A stretch of 64,000 nt of DNA. Source: an uncultured Gemmiger sp. (lineage in GTDB: Bacteria; Bacillota; Clostridia; Oscillospirales; Ruminococcaceae). The position numbers and the translations under genes were made by a program. Of this stretch, positions 23,296-31,516 are shown in pieces. The notes below the pieces were generated by a model, which searched no databases, was not told the DNA's origin, and saw nothing but the letters and a program-made list of their open reading frames with translations. The stretch's first letter is position 1; every line of letters begins with the position of its first letter. The stretch spans positions 62,001 through 126,000 of the forward strand of contig CALXHT010000043.1 of NCBI GenBank assembly GCA_944388215.1, written 5' to 3'.

Positions 23296-25185
23296 TTACT
23301 CATCGTCTGCTTCCAGTTGTTCCTGTTCCTCCGCCAGCTTTTCCCATTCGTCATAGAGTTCCTGCTGGTGGAAACGTGTATCATCCAGCTCATCGCACTT
23401 GTCGCGCAGCAGCAAATGATCCCGCAAAACCTGTGGATCGTTGATTTCATTCTCCAGTTCCACAATATGGGCGCCCAGATCTTCGATTTCCGTCTCCACC
23501 GCTTTCAAGCGGGACCGCACCTCTGCGCGGCGTTTGCGCTGCTCTTTTCCATAGGCCTGGCGCTTGACAGGTTCTGCCGCCTTCTCCCTCTCCGGGCCGG
23601 GGCCGGCATTGCGGTTTCTGAACGCTGCAAAATCACGATAGAAGGTGGCCTTGCCATTTTCCAGGTACAGAATCGGGCACCCAAGCGTCTGCATCAGGTA
23701 TCGGTCATGGGTTACCAGCAACAAGGTACCTGTATATGCCGACAGGGCCTGGGTCAAACTTTCCCGCATGTAGATGTCCAGATGGTTGGTGGGCTCATCC
23801 AGAAACATAAGATTGGGGCGTTCCAGCGCCAGTTCCGCAAAACGCAGGCGAGCCAGTTCTCCGCCAGACAGCTGTGCACAGTCTTTGAACACATCCTCGC
23901 CCCGATATCCGAACCGGGCCAGATGGCTGCGAACTTCCAGCTCTGTAAAACGCGGATACTGATTCCAGATAGCATCAATGACCCGGCCTGCACGGCGCGC
24001 CTGTTGCTGGGTAAAGATGCCCGGTTTGGCTCCGCTCCCCAGCCGGACCATGCCGCCGGAAGGGCGCCGTTTTCCGTCCAGAACCTGCAGCAGCGTGGAT
24101 TTACCTGTGCCGTTCGGTCCTGCAATGATCAGCTTATCACCGCGATGAACCGTGTAATCCAGTCCATCGATCAACGACCGTTCCCCGATCCGAACGGTCA
24201 GATTCTTCATGATGACCAATTCGTCATAGGGTTCAATGTCGTACTCGAACCTAAAATTCAGTTCCCACGCTTCCGCGGTGGGTGCATCCACAATTTCCAG
24301 TTTTTCCAGCTGCTTCCGGCGGCTCTGGGCCATCTTGGTCGTGGAGGCGCGTACCAGATTGCGGTCGATATACTCCTGCAATTTGGCCGCCTTTTCCACC
24401 GCTGCGTCGTGCATTTTCTGCTGACGCTCGTCCGCCGCCTGACGCTGCGGCAGATAGGAAGAATAATTGCCCCGGTAGGTCTGAATGGTTTTGCCCCGCA
24501 GTTCCCAGATCTTTGTACAGACTGCGTCAAGGAAATACCGGTCATGGCTGACTACCAGGACCGCCCCCCGGTAGGCCTTGAGATATTCTTCCAGCCAATC
24601 CATTGTCTCAATGTCCAGATGGTTGGTGGGCTCGTCCAGAATCAGCAGGTCCGGGCGCTCCAGCAACAGTCTTGCCAGGCGCAGACGCGTCTGTTCACCG
24701 CCGGAAAGCACACCCGCCGGTTTTTCCCAGGTTTCGGAAGGGAATCCCATACCGTTGAGGACTTTCTTGATCTGGGTGTCCATCTGGTAAGCATCCATGG
24801 CGTCAACCACTGCGTTACAATGATTGATTTCTTCCTGGACCTGCGTATTTTCCGGTTCCTGTGCCAATTTTTTCTGCAGCGTCTCCAGCTTCTGCATGGC
24901 TTCCAGGGCCGGCGTAAAGGCCAGACGCATCGTTCCGTACACATCCAGGTTTGGATCCAAGTGGGCGTTCTGCTCCAGATATCCGCAAGTCACGCCATTG
25001 CCAAACGCGGCCGTTCCCGCATCCGGCAAGGTTTCCCCGTACAGAATCCGAAGAAGCGTCGTCTTCCCCGTTCCATTGGCGCCAATGATTCCGATCCTGT
25101 CGCCGCGCTCCACACTGGCATTGACATTTTCCAGAACTTCATGTTCGCCAAAACTTTTTCCCAATTCTTGCAGTTCCAGCAGCAT
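23296..25185 (-). CDS. ABC-F family ribosome-associated ATPase
   Basis: 629 residues with two ABC domains and no membrane segment. Domain 1: GIIGANGTGKTTLLRIL and LSGGEQTRLRLARLLLERPD; the inter-domain linker is about 80 residues; domain 2: IIAGPNGTGKSTLLQVL and LSGGELARLRFAELALERPN. Both DEPTNHLDI Walker B motifs are present. A charged coiled-coil C-terminal tail (about residues 530-629) resembles YdiF/Uup-type proteins. ABC-F proteins act on the ribosome; some protect from antibiotics, others tune translation, and the linker alone does not decide here. The ATG at 25185 is chosen because it begins the first ABC domain. The gene follows a yjjG terminator with no obvious own promoter. Confidence 0.92.
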   Translation of the reverse strand: MLLELQELGKSFGEHEVLENVNASVERGDRIGIIGANGTGKTTLLRILYGETLPDAGTAAFGNGVTCGYLEQNAHLDPNLDVYGTMRLAFTPALEAMQKLETLQKKLAQEPENTQVQEEINHCNAVVDAMDAYQMDTQIKKVLNGMGFPSETWEKPAGVLSGGEQTRLRLARLLLERPDLLILDEPTNHLDIETMDWLEEYLKAYRGAVLVVSHDRYFLDAVCTKIWELRGKTIQTYRGNYSSYLPQRQAADERQQKMHDAAVEKAAKLQEYIDRNLVRASTTKMAQSRRKQLEKLEIVDAPTAEAWELNFRFEYDIEPYDELVIMKNLTVRIGERSLIDGLDYTVHRGDKLIIAGPNGTGKSTLLQVLDGKRRPSGGMVRLGSGAKPGIFTQQQARRAGRVIDAIWNQYPRFTELEVRSHLARFGYRGEDVFKDCAQLSGGELARLRFAELALERPNLMFLDEPTNHLDIYMRESLTQALSAYTGTLLLVTHDRYLMQTLGCPILYLENGKATFYRDFAAFRNRNAGPGPEREKAAEPVKRQAYGKEQRKRRAEVRSRLKAVETEIEDLGAHIVELENEINDPQVLRDHLLLRDKCDELDDTRFHQQELYDEWEKLAEEQEQLEADDE

Positions 25186-25212
25186 AACGGTTTTCCCTGT
25201 TCCCCTCTTCTC

Positions 25213-25249
25213 AAAAGATGCCGCTGCCTTGTTTGCAAAGCAGCGGCAC
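25213..25249 (-). terminator. Intrinsic terminator after the YjjG-type gene
   Basis: Minus strand perfect 9-base-pair stem TGCCGCTGC/GCAGCGGCA with a 13-base loop, followed by TCTTTT. Lies between the nucleotidase and ABC-F genes. Confidence 0.8.
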
Positions 25250-25276
25250 TTGGCCCGAGCCGCTTCGCAAGCGTAT

Positions 25277-26026
25277 TCAGGCTTCGTTGCTGTGGCGGCG
25301 GTTGCGCACGCCAATATTTTCCAGTTCTTCCGGTTCCATCACGATCTTATACAGTTCCTCATAGGAGTGAACCTCATATTTCGGATGAATATCCGTTTTA
25401 TTTTCCTCATTCCTGAAATTGACCCAACAGGTATCCAGCCCGGCATTTTGACCGCCCTTGATATCCGCCAGCAGATCATCACCCACCATAAGCACACGGC
25501 TTCGATTGCTGATCCCCAGGTCTTTCAGCACATGTTCAAACAGCTTCGCCGCCGGTTTGGCCGCGCCCACTTTTTCGGAAATGTAAATACCGTCCATGTA
25601 CCGTTCCACACCGGAATCCCGGATCCGTGCCTGCTGTACGGCCAGCGCACCATTGGAAACGGTCGCCAGGGTCGCCACTTCTCCCAATTCCTCCAACGCA
25701 TTCAGCGCTCCGGGAATCAGGTCCGCATGGGTGGCCAGCAGTTCTTCATATCGGTCATTCATGGCATGGCTTTTTCCATTGTCCGGCAGTTCCATGGCCT
25801 GCATAAAACGCTGGAACCGAATCTGGAACAGTTTTGTCTTGTTGAGTTTTCCCTTGGCCAGGGCATCCCAGAGTTCCCGATTCACCTTGTGATACACCTC
25901 ATACGCCTGTCCGTCATGGGGCAGCTCATACTCCGCCAGCATATCGGTCACAGCCTGACGCTCTGCCGCATCAAAATCCAGAAGCGTATTATCTACGTCC
26001 AGAAGAACACACGTATAAATGGCCAT
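25277..26026 (-). CDS. yjjG: YjjG family noncanonical pyrimidine nucleotidase (HAD)
   Basis: 249 residues of HAD subfamily IA. Motif I is CVLLDVDNTLLDFD (nucleophile Asp10), motif II TVSNG, motif III around KVGAAKPAAKLF, motif IV VGDDLLADIKGG followed by GLDTCWVNFRN. The DVDNTLLDFDAAE opening is typical of the YjjG type, which removes phosphate from noncanonical pyrimidine nucleotides. Other HAD phosphatase substrates cannot be excluded. It lies 38 bases downstream of the exported SGNH-like gene and ends at an intrinsic terminator. Confidence 0.85.
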   Translation of the reverse strand: MAIYTCVLLDVDNTLLDFDAAERQAVTDMLAEYELPHDGQAYEVYHKVNRELWDALAKGKLNKTKLFQIRFQRFMQAMELPDNGKSHAMNDRYEELLATHADLIPGALNALEELGEVATLATVSNGALAVQQARIRDSGVERYMDGIYISEKVGAAKPAAKLFEHVLKDLGISNRSRVLMVGDDLLADIKGGQNAGLDTCWVNFRNEENKTDIHPKYEVHSYEELYKIVMEPEELENIGVRNRRHSNEA

Positions 26027-26064
26027 CTTGCTTTCCTTTCCTTACGATCAAAGGCATTTCGGGT

Positions 26065-27747
26065 TCACTGTGTTGCTGTTTCCGCTGGCGGCGGGGGCGT
26101 CGGGGTGGGCGCCTGTGTGGGCGTCGGCGTAGGAGCCGCGGACACACGCAGTTCAAACACCGCCTCCGCGCCATTGTTGGTGGCACGGATATGGTAGGTT
26201 CCCTCCTGATTGGCCGTAAACGTCACCTGATCACCGGTTGCTTTCCAGGAGGTCTCATCACAGGTCCAGTTCACATCCCCCTGCTTGTTCTGCACGCTGG
26301 CGTTCAGCGTGGTGCTGCCGCCCGCGGTGATGGTGCTGGTGCCGCTGATGCTGATGGCGGTCGGATCAGACTGTACGGTCACGGTAATCTGCGCTGTGGA
26401 GAAGGTACCGTTGATTTCAATGCCGGCGCGCACCACATAGCTGCCGGCATCACCCGGCGTAAAGGTGAAGGTCCCACCGTTCTGCTGCAGCTCATCGTTG
26501 ACGGACCACTGGACATTGCTGTTGTCATAGCTCTTTCCGCCCAGCTTTACGGCAGCCGTGATGGAAAGGCTTTCCCCTTTCTTGATGGTCGTATCGCCAC
26601 GGTCCAGGGTGAGTTCCACGCGGGCATCATTGAACATCGCCGTTACAGAGATATCCTTTTTCATGACATCGTAGCGGGTTGCGTCGGTAACACCGTCGCT
26701 CCACTTGTAGAAGGTATATCCTTCGGCAGGCACAGCCGTGACGCTGATCTGCTCTCCGGACCCAGCCTGGATTTCCAGGCTGGTCACACCCGTCTTGCCA
26801 TTGCCCGTCAATGTACCCTTTGCAGAATCCTCCACGGTATAGTTGGCGGTATATTTTGCCGGCGTCGCAGAGGGCGTCGGGGAAGCGCTGCTGGTGGCTT
26901 CGCCGGAGGCCTGCGCCGCCCGTTTGGGGATGTCATTGGTGTCCGGGCGCGTGTCATCCGTCTGATAGGCGTGCGACTTCACGTACTCCAGCACTGCACT
27001 CGCCCCGGCGGCATTCAAGCCTCCCGAAGAGGTATCCACATAGCTTTCCTCGGCATAGCCCTTGTCGTTTTTCAGAATCTCGGCAAGGTTGAGATACTTG
27101 TATCCCATTTCCTCGCACGCCGCCGCAATGGACTGGTTAAACTGATCGATATAAGTCTGGGTTTGTGCGGCATTCTCGCTGTCCTGCGTAACCGGCGGAA
27201 TGGCGCAGGCAATCAGATCGGCATAGGAATAGGAGTTTTTGATGTTCTGCATCGCCTGCTTATAGTCGTTCATAAACTCGTCGACGGTCACAGATCCATC
27301 CACATCATTGCTGCCGATCATAACATATACACGGCGTGCCTTCATTTTGGCAATGGCCTGCGGAATCGTATAGGTGTTGGCATCGTCCTGAAACGCCACA
27401 CAGCTTTCCTTCAGGAAATTGGAAATTTTCAGATCCTCTTTCCCGGCAAACTGATCCAGTGTAATGCGCCCGTCTTTTTGCAGCGACGTGGCCGTGCGAT
27501 CCCCCACAAACAGACTGGAAGTGATGTAGGAATCATCAGCAGAATTGTCTGTCAGAATGGCCCCCAAACTGGTATCCAGCGGATAGAGGTTCGGATCATA
27601 AGCGTCCTTTCCGCCAATACTCTGGGGAAGAATCCAGGCCACCACAAAACTGGCAATCACAGCCAGTATGCACACAGCCAACACAATACACGCTTTGCGT
27701 TGGATAGGACTGAGACCGGACGCGGTATGGGACTTTTTACGGCTCAT
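26065..27747 (-). CDS. Exported SGNH-like protein with InlB-type and Ig-like repeats
   Basis: 560 residues. A membrane segment (about 19-41) after a basic N-terminus suggests a signal anchor. Residues 70-262 follow the SGNH hydrolase fold: FVGDRTATSL (80-89), YVMIGSNDV (141-149) and IPPV. The usual GDS nucleophile reads GDR (82-84), and the usual DxxH near the end reads DTSSGGLN (238-245), so catalysis looks doubtful. Then come an InlB B-repeat-like unit (300-371, GYTFYKWSDGVTDATRYD), two Ig-like units (375-458 and 463-536) and a Pro/Thr-rich tail without a sorting signal. AAGGAGG precedes the ATG at 27747 by 12 bases. It is first in an operon with yjjG. Likely a surface or wall-binding protein. 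Confidence 0.8.
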   Translation of the reverse strand: MSRKKSHTASGLSPIQRKACIVLAVCILAVIASFVVAWILPQSIGGKDAYDPNLYPLDTSLGAILTDNSADDSYITSSLFVGDRTATSLQKDGRITLDQFAGKEDLKISNFLKESCVAFQDDANTYTIPQAIAKMKARRVYVMIGSNDVDGSVTVDEFMNDYKQAMQNIKNSYSYADLIACAIPPVTQDSENAAQTQTYIDQFNQSIAAACEEMGYKYLNLAEILKNDKGYAEESYVDTSSGGLNAAGASAVLEYVKSHAYQTDDTRPDTNDIPKRAAQASGEATSSASPTPSATPAKYTANYTVEDSAKGTLTGNGKTGVTSLEIQAGSGEQISVTAVPAEGYTFYKWSDGVTDATRYDVMKKDISVTAMFNDARVELTLDRGDTTIKKGESLSITAAVKLGGKSYDNSNVQWSVNDELQQNGGTFTFTPGDAGSYVVRAGIEINGTFSTAQITVTVQSDPTAISISGTSTITAGGSTTLNASVQNKQGDVNWTCDETSWKATGDQVTFTANQEGTYHIRATNNGAEAVFELRVSAAPTPTPTQAPTPTPPPPAETATQ

Positions 27748-27818
27748 CGGTAACCGTGACCTCCTTGGATAGAATGTGGGATGCCCTAAGCCATACACCA
27801 CCTAGTATAAACATAGCT

Positions 27819-27824
27819 ATTATA
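27819..27824 (-). promoter_or_regulatory. -10 box upstream of the exported SGNH-like gene
   Basis: Minus strand TATAAT preceded by TGA; the element 17 bases further up (TATTCA) is a weak -35. It lies about 75 bases from the start codon. Confidence 0.6.
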
Positions 27825-27887
27825 TCATAAAAACCTTGTTTTGAATACAGATTTCTCAAAAATGTAACGGATTACAAAACTATAACA

Positions 27888-27920
27888 GATAAGGGCCGGC
27901 TGAAACAGCCGGCCCTTATC
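27888..27920 (-). terminator. Perfect 15-base-pair hairpin after the ABC transporter operon
   Basis: GATAAGGGCCGGCTG pairs completely with CAGCCGGCCCTTATC around TTT, just past the ATPase stop. The bases after it (TGTTATAGTTTTG) are only moderately U-rich, so termination may be imperfect, but position and stem strength fit a terminator. Confidence 0.7.
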
Positions 27921-27927
27921 AAAAAGT

Positions 27928-28722
27928 TCAGGACAAAAGCATCCGATCGTTCGCAAAATCTCCGTCACTGACCTGCTCAAACCGTTTGAGAAGATCACTC
28001 ACCTTCAGATTTGCCTTTTCCTCACCGCGCACATCATAAATCACACGGCCCTCGTACATCATGATCAGACGATTCCCGTAACGAATGGCGTCTTTCATAT
28101 TATGCGTAATCATCAAAGTGGTCAGATGGTTTTCATGCACAATCTTATCCGACAGGCTCAGCACTTTGGCGGCCGTCTTAGGATCCAGTGCCGCCGTATG
28201 TTCGTCCAGCAGCAGCAGGCGCGGCTTTTTCAGTGTCGCCATCAAGAGGGTGACCGCCTGCCGCTGGCCGCCGGAGAGCAGTCCCACTTTGCTGGTCATG
28301 CGATCCTCCAAGCCCAGTTCCAGGGTCTGCAGCAGCTTGTAATATTCTTCGTGTTCCTTTTTGGTAATCCCCACGCGAAGGGTCCGCGCCATGCCGCGCC
28401 GGGCTGCCAGGGCAAGGTTTTCATCAATGCCCATGGTAGCAGCGGTACCCATCATCGGGTCCTGGAACACGCGGCCGATGTATTTGGCGCGCTGGTGCTC
28501 CGAAAGGCGTGTCACATCTTTTCCGTCAATGATGATTTTGCCCATATCGATCGGCCATACGCCCGCCACCGCATTCAGCATGGTGGACTTGCCTGCGCCG
28601 TTGCCGCCAATCACCGTCACAAAATCTCCGTCTTCCAGTTTGAGATCCAGGCCATTCAGGGCCACCTTTTCGTTCACCGTGCCGGCGTTGAAGGTTTTAT
28701 AAACATTTTTGATTTCAAGCAT
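27928..28722 (-). CDS. ABC transporter ATP-binding protein (TrpXYZ/CD0873 type system)
   Basis: 264 residues. Walker A is VIGGNGAGKSTMLNAV (about residues 37-52), the Q-loop VFQDPMMG, the signature LLSGGQRQAVTLLMA, Walker B LLLLDEHTAALD and switch ITHNMKD. DEHTAALDPKTA is typical of the ATPase partner of ABC_sub_bind proteins (COG1101). Its start overlaps the permease stop by 8 bases. It powers import with the permease and lipoprotein encoded upstream; related systems in Streptococcus and C. difficile take up tryptophan or tyrosine. Confidence 0.92.
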   Translation of the reverse strand: MLEIKNVYKTFNAGTVNEKVALNGLDLKLEDGDFVTVIGGNGAGKSTMLNAVAGVWPIDMGKIIIDGKDVTRLSEHQRAKYIGRVFQDPMMGTAATMGIDENLALAARRGMARTLRVGITKKEHEEYYKLLQTLELGLEDRMTSKVGLLSGGQRQAVTLLMATLKKPRLLLLDEHTAALDPKTAAKVLSLSDKIVHENHLTTLMITHNMKDAIRYGNRLIMMYEGRVIYDVRGEEKANLKVSDLLKRFEQVSDGDFANDRMLLS

Positions 28723-29662
28723 TGTTTTTTCCTCCCTTCTTGACGCTCGGCTTCGTAAAGTAGCGGCTCTTCCAGTACGGCACCGTCAGGAACACTGCCA
28801 CCACCAGCGCCGTGAGCAATTTGAGGTCGTCGGTGGACAGGCCCAGCCGCAGAACGAAAGTCATAACCATGTAATAGATAATGGCACCGATAATGGCTGC
28901 AATCAGTTTCAGGGCAAAATTGCGGAAAATCTTGCTGAAAATGACCTCACCGATGATGACCGCAGCCAGACCAATCACGATGGCACCGCGTCCCATGTTG
29001 ATGTCCGAGAAACCCTGATACTGGGCCAGCAGACCACCGGACAGTGCCACCAGGCCGTTGGAGATCATCAGTCCCAGCACTTTGGCAAAGCTGGTGTTGA
29101 TGCCCTGTGCACGGGCCATATTCTGGTTGGCGCCGGTTGCGCGGAGCGAACAGCCAAGCTCTGTGCCGAAGAACCAGTACAGGACAGCCACCAGAACCGC
29201 GCAGAAAATCACCAGGGTCAGCAGCGGATTGTTCAGCGCCTTTTCCCGCACGTACCGCGCCGACACCAGCAGGGAATATTTGTCTACGCTGATGGGCAGG
29301 TTGGCCTTACCGCCCCCGGTTCCCGTCCCCATGATTCTCAGGTTCACTGAGTAAAGTGCAAGCTGGGTCAGAATGCCCGCGAGAATCGCCGGGATGCCGC
29401 AGGCCGTATGGAACAGCCCCGTGACAAGCCCCGCCAGCATGCCGGCCAGAGTGGCAGCCACAAGGGCTGCTCCGACCGGCACACCGTTCAGCACCAGAAT
29501 CACACAGACGGCACCGCCCGTTCCCAGCGAGCCATCCACCGTCAGATCGGCAATATCCAGAACACGATAGGTAATGTATACGCCGATCGCCATAATTCCC
29601 CAAATCAGTCCCTGTGCCACAGCACCGGGCATGGAATTCAGCAGCGAAGTCAAAAATTCCAT
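28715..29662 (-). CDS. ABC transporter permease (TrpXYZ/CD0873 type system)
   Basis: 315 residues with about eight hydrophobic segments. The N-terminus MEFLTSLLNSMPGAVAQGLI and motifs GVYITYRVLDIADLTVDGSL and GTELGCSLRATGANQNMARA match the permease family associated with ABC_sub_bind lipoproteins (COG4120). The ATG at 29662 has GGAGG 11 bases upstream; an upstream ATG at 29680 would give a slightly longer protein. It lies downstream of a hairpin that separates it from the binding protein gene, and overlaps the ATPase gene. Confidence 0.9.
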   Translation of the reverse strand: MEFLTSLLNSMPGAVAQGLIWGIMAIGVYITYRVLDIADLTVDGSLGTGGAVCVILVLNGVPVGAALVAATLAGMLAGLVTGLFHTACGIPAILAGILTQLALYSVNLRIMGTGTGGGKANLPISVDKYSLLVSARYVREKALNNPLLTLVIFCAVLVAVLYWFFGTELGCSLRATGANQNMARAQGINTSFAKVLGLMISNGLVALSGGLLAQYQGFSDINMGRGAIVIGLAAVIIGEVIFSKIFRNFALKLIAAIIGAIIYYMVMTFVLRLGLSTDDLKLLTALVVAVFLTVPYWKSRYFTKPSVKKGGKNNA

Positions 29663-29701
29663 CGGAAATCCATCCTCCATCCAGACATAATTATAAGCAC
29701 C

Positions 29702-29740
29702 AAAACAGCGGGGAAAGGGTGCGGCCCCTTTTCCCGCTGT
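29702..29740 (-). terminator. Attenuating hairpin between binding protein and permease genes
   Basis: Minus strand 15-base stem ACAGCGGGAAAAGGG/CCCTTTCCCCGCTGT with one A-C mismatch and a 6-base loop, followed by TTTT. In ABC operons such a hairpin often allows more binding protein than permease to be made. Confidence 0.75.
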
Positions 29741-29754
29741 CATAATGAATGATT

Positions 29755-30795
29755 TTACTCAGCGATTGCTTCGTATCCTTCCGGAGGCGTGATGCCCAGC
29801 GCCTCACAGTTCGCGGCATTATACTTCTTGGTTACATTGGGCGCATATTCGATGGGCGTGGTGGAAATATCCGCGCCCTCCGCCAGGATCTGATAGGCCA
29901 TCGTACCGGTCTGGTAGCCCAGATCATAGTAGCTGATGGAAAGTGTCGCCACACCGCAGCCCTTGCAGATGCCTTCCTCACCGGCCACCACAGGGACCTT
30001 GGCGGGCAGCACCACATTGGCGATTGCTTCAGTGTTGGAAGCAGCCGTATTGTCAGTGGGGATGTAAATCACATCCGAAGCGTCGGCAGCCGTCTGTGCC
30101 ACCGAGGTGACATCGTTGGTATCGGTAAAGGCATAGCGGGTGACCGTATAGCCGGCATCCGTGAGATACCCCTCAATCACGTCACACTGATATACCGAGT
30201 TTGCCTCGGCGCTGCAGTACAGCAGACCGACATTCTTGGCATCCGGGAACAACTCCTGAATCATAGCCGCCTGCTGATCCAGCGGTGCCAGATCCGAAGT
30301 GCCGGACACATTGCCGCCCACCGTACCAGTCCAGTCACTGATATCCAGGGCCGTCGCATAGTCCGTTACCGACGTACCCAGAATGGGAATATCCGAAGTT
30401 GCCTGGGTGGCGGTCTGCAGCGGAGCCGTAGCATTGGCCAGGATCAGATCCACACCGGACGAAACAAATCCGTTGATGATGGTGGAGCAGTTGGCGGTAT
30501 CACCGGATGCATTCTGCTCATCAAAGGTTACGTTTCCTTCACCCAGTTTTTCGGTCAAGGCGTCCTTGAAGCCCTGGGTAGCGGCATCCAGCGCGTCATG
30601 CTGGACAAGCTGGCAAATGCCGATGGTATAGCTCTGCGCACCGGTTGCTTCGGCCTCCGAAGACGCCGCAACCTCCGACGTGCTGGCAGCCGACTCCGCT
30701 TCCGAAGTGCTGCTGGAAGTTGTAGCCGTGCTGCCGCAGCCGGCCAGCCCCATGACCATTGTCGCGGCTGCCAGTAAGGAAACTGCTTTTTTCAT
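29755..30795 (-). CDS. ABC transporter substrate-binding lipoprotein (ABC_sub_bind family)
   Basis: 346 residues. A type II signal peptide ends in LAGC with the lipid-modified Cys20; then comes a Ser/Ala/Glu-rich linker (21-55). The mature domain starts YTIGICQLVQHDALDAATQG, the ABC_sub_bind (PF04392) opening, and continues with NATAPLQTATQATSDIPILG and VTDYATAL. This family binds aromatic amino acids in studied cases (TrpX, CD0873); the ligand here is inferred only. GGAGG precedes the ATG at 30795. First gene of its operon. Confidence 0.92.
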   Translation of the reverse strand: MKKAVSLLAAATMVMGLAGCGSTATTSSSTSEAESAASTSEVAASSEAEATGAQSYTIGICQLVQHDALDAATQGFKDALTEKLGEGNVTFDEQNASGDTANCSTIINGFVSSGVDLILANATAPLQTATQATSDIPILGTSVTDYATALDISDWTGTVGGNVSGTSDLAPLDQQAAMIQELFPDAKNVGLLYCSAEANSVYQCDVIEGYLTDAGYTVTRYAFTDTNDVTSVAQTAADASDVIYIPTDNTAASNTEAIANVVLPAKVPVVAGEEGICKGCGVATLSISYYDLGYQTGTMAYQILAEGADISTTPIEYAPNVTKKYNAANCEALGITPPEGYEAIAE

Positions 30796-30876
30796 TTTTC
30801 TTCCTCCAGACAATATCGGTTCAGCGCCCGGTTTTTCTCCGGTATTTCCCTCCGCTTCTCCGATTTAATGCTTTAA

Positions 30877-30882
30877 AGTATA
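30877..30882 (-). promoter_or_regulatory. -10 box of the ABC transporter operon
   Basis: Minus strand TATACT preceded by TGTGG; a possible -35 TTGCTT lies 18 bases further up. It is about 80 bases before the binding protein start. Confidence 0.65.
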
Positions 30883-30971
30883 CCACACTTTATCCCGCTA
30901 AAGCAACCGTCTATATGCACAAAATTTATGTATGATTTTGCATCTCTCCTGTGCATACAGTAAATTTTTAC

Positions 30972-31004
30972 AAAAAAACACAGATGAAACTTCTTTCATC
31001 TGTG
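30972..31004 (-). terminator. Intrinsic terminator after the PTS IIA gene
   Basis: Minus strand 11-base-pair perfect stem CACAGATGAAA/TTTCATCTGTG with a four-base loop and seven T residues. Ends the lspA-rluD-HAD-IIA run. Confidence 0.95.
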
Positions 31005-31018
31005 CCTTTTTACCCGCT

Positions 31019-31492
31019 TCAACCGCCAAAGCAGGTATTTTCCACTTTCTGCAGCAGCTCCAGAAAACGCTCCGGACCGCTGGCATGACGCAAAGCATCC
31101 ACCAATGCATGGCGCCCCAACAGATTGACGAGCCGTGCCAGAATCTGCAGATGCAGGCTATCCTGTTCCGGCGGCACCGCGATCATAAACAACAGGTCAA
31201 CCGGGCGGCCGTCCGGCGCCCCCCAGTCCACGCCATGCCGCAGCGTCAGCGCCGAGATCCCCGGCGCCGAGACGCCTGCATTGATCGCATGGGGCAGTGC
31301 AATTCCCTCGCCGATTGCGGTCGTACCGCCAAAATTTTCCCGTTGACACACGGCATTGTAATAGGCGGTACCGTTGGTAATGACGCCGATTCCCTCCTGC
31401 AGTTCTACCAAAATACCCAGCGCATCGGCTGCATTGTCAATATTGGCATATAGCAGAATCCCCTTGGGGTCCATCAGTTCGCATACTTTCAT
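31019..31492 (-). CDS. Orphan PTS EIIA domain protein (fructose/nitrogen type)
   Basis: 157 residues forming a single PTS_EIIA_2 domain. The phosphorylation site is His68 in GEGIALPHAIN; DWGAPDGRPVDLLFMIAVPP and LARLVNLL follow as in the family. No EIIB or EIIC lies nearby, and the protein is encoded behind a Cof-type HAD gene. It may be part of a sugar PTS whose other genes are elsewhere, or a regulatory protein like EIIA-Ntr; the sequence does not decide. HprK, the kinase that tunes the PTS, is encoded in the same window but in another operon. Confidence 0.85.
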   Translation of the reverse strand: MKVCELMDPKGILLYANIDNAADALGILVELQEGIGVITNGTAYYNAVCQRENFGGTTAIGEGIALPHAINAGVSAPGISALTLRHGVDWGAPDGRPVDLLFMIAVPPEQDSLHLQILARLVNLLGRHALVDALRHASGPERFLELLQKVENTCFGG

Positions 31493-31516
31493 GGTTGCTC
31501 CCCTTCCGCGGGCACC

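Noticed and set aside
23317..25416. Plus-strand open frame of 699 codons opposite the ABC-F gene
   Set aside because: The minus strand carries two complete ABC domains; the antisense frame shows no motif.
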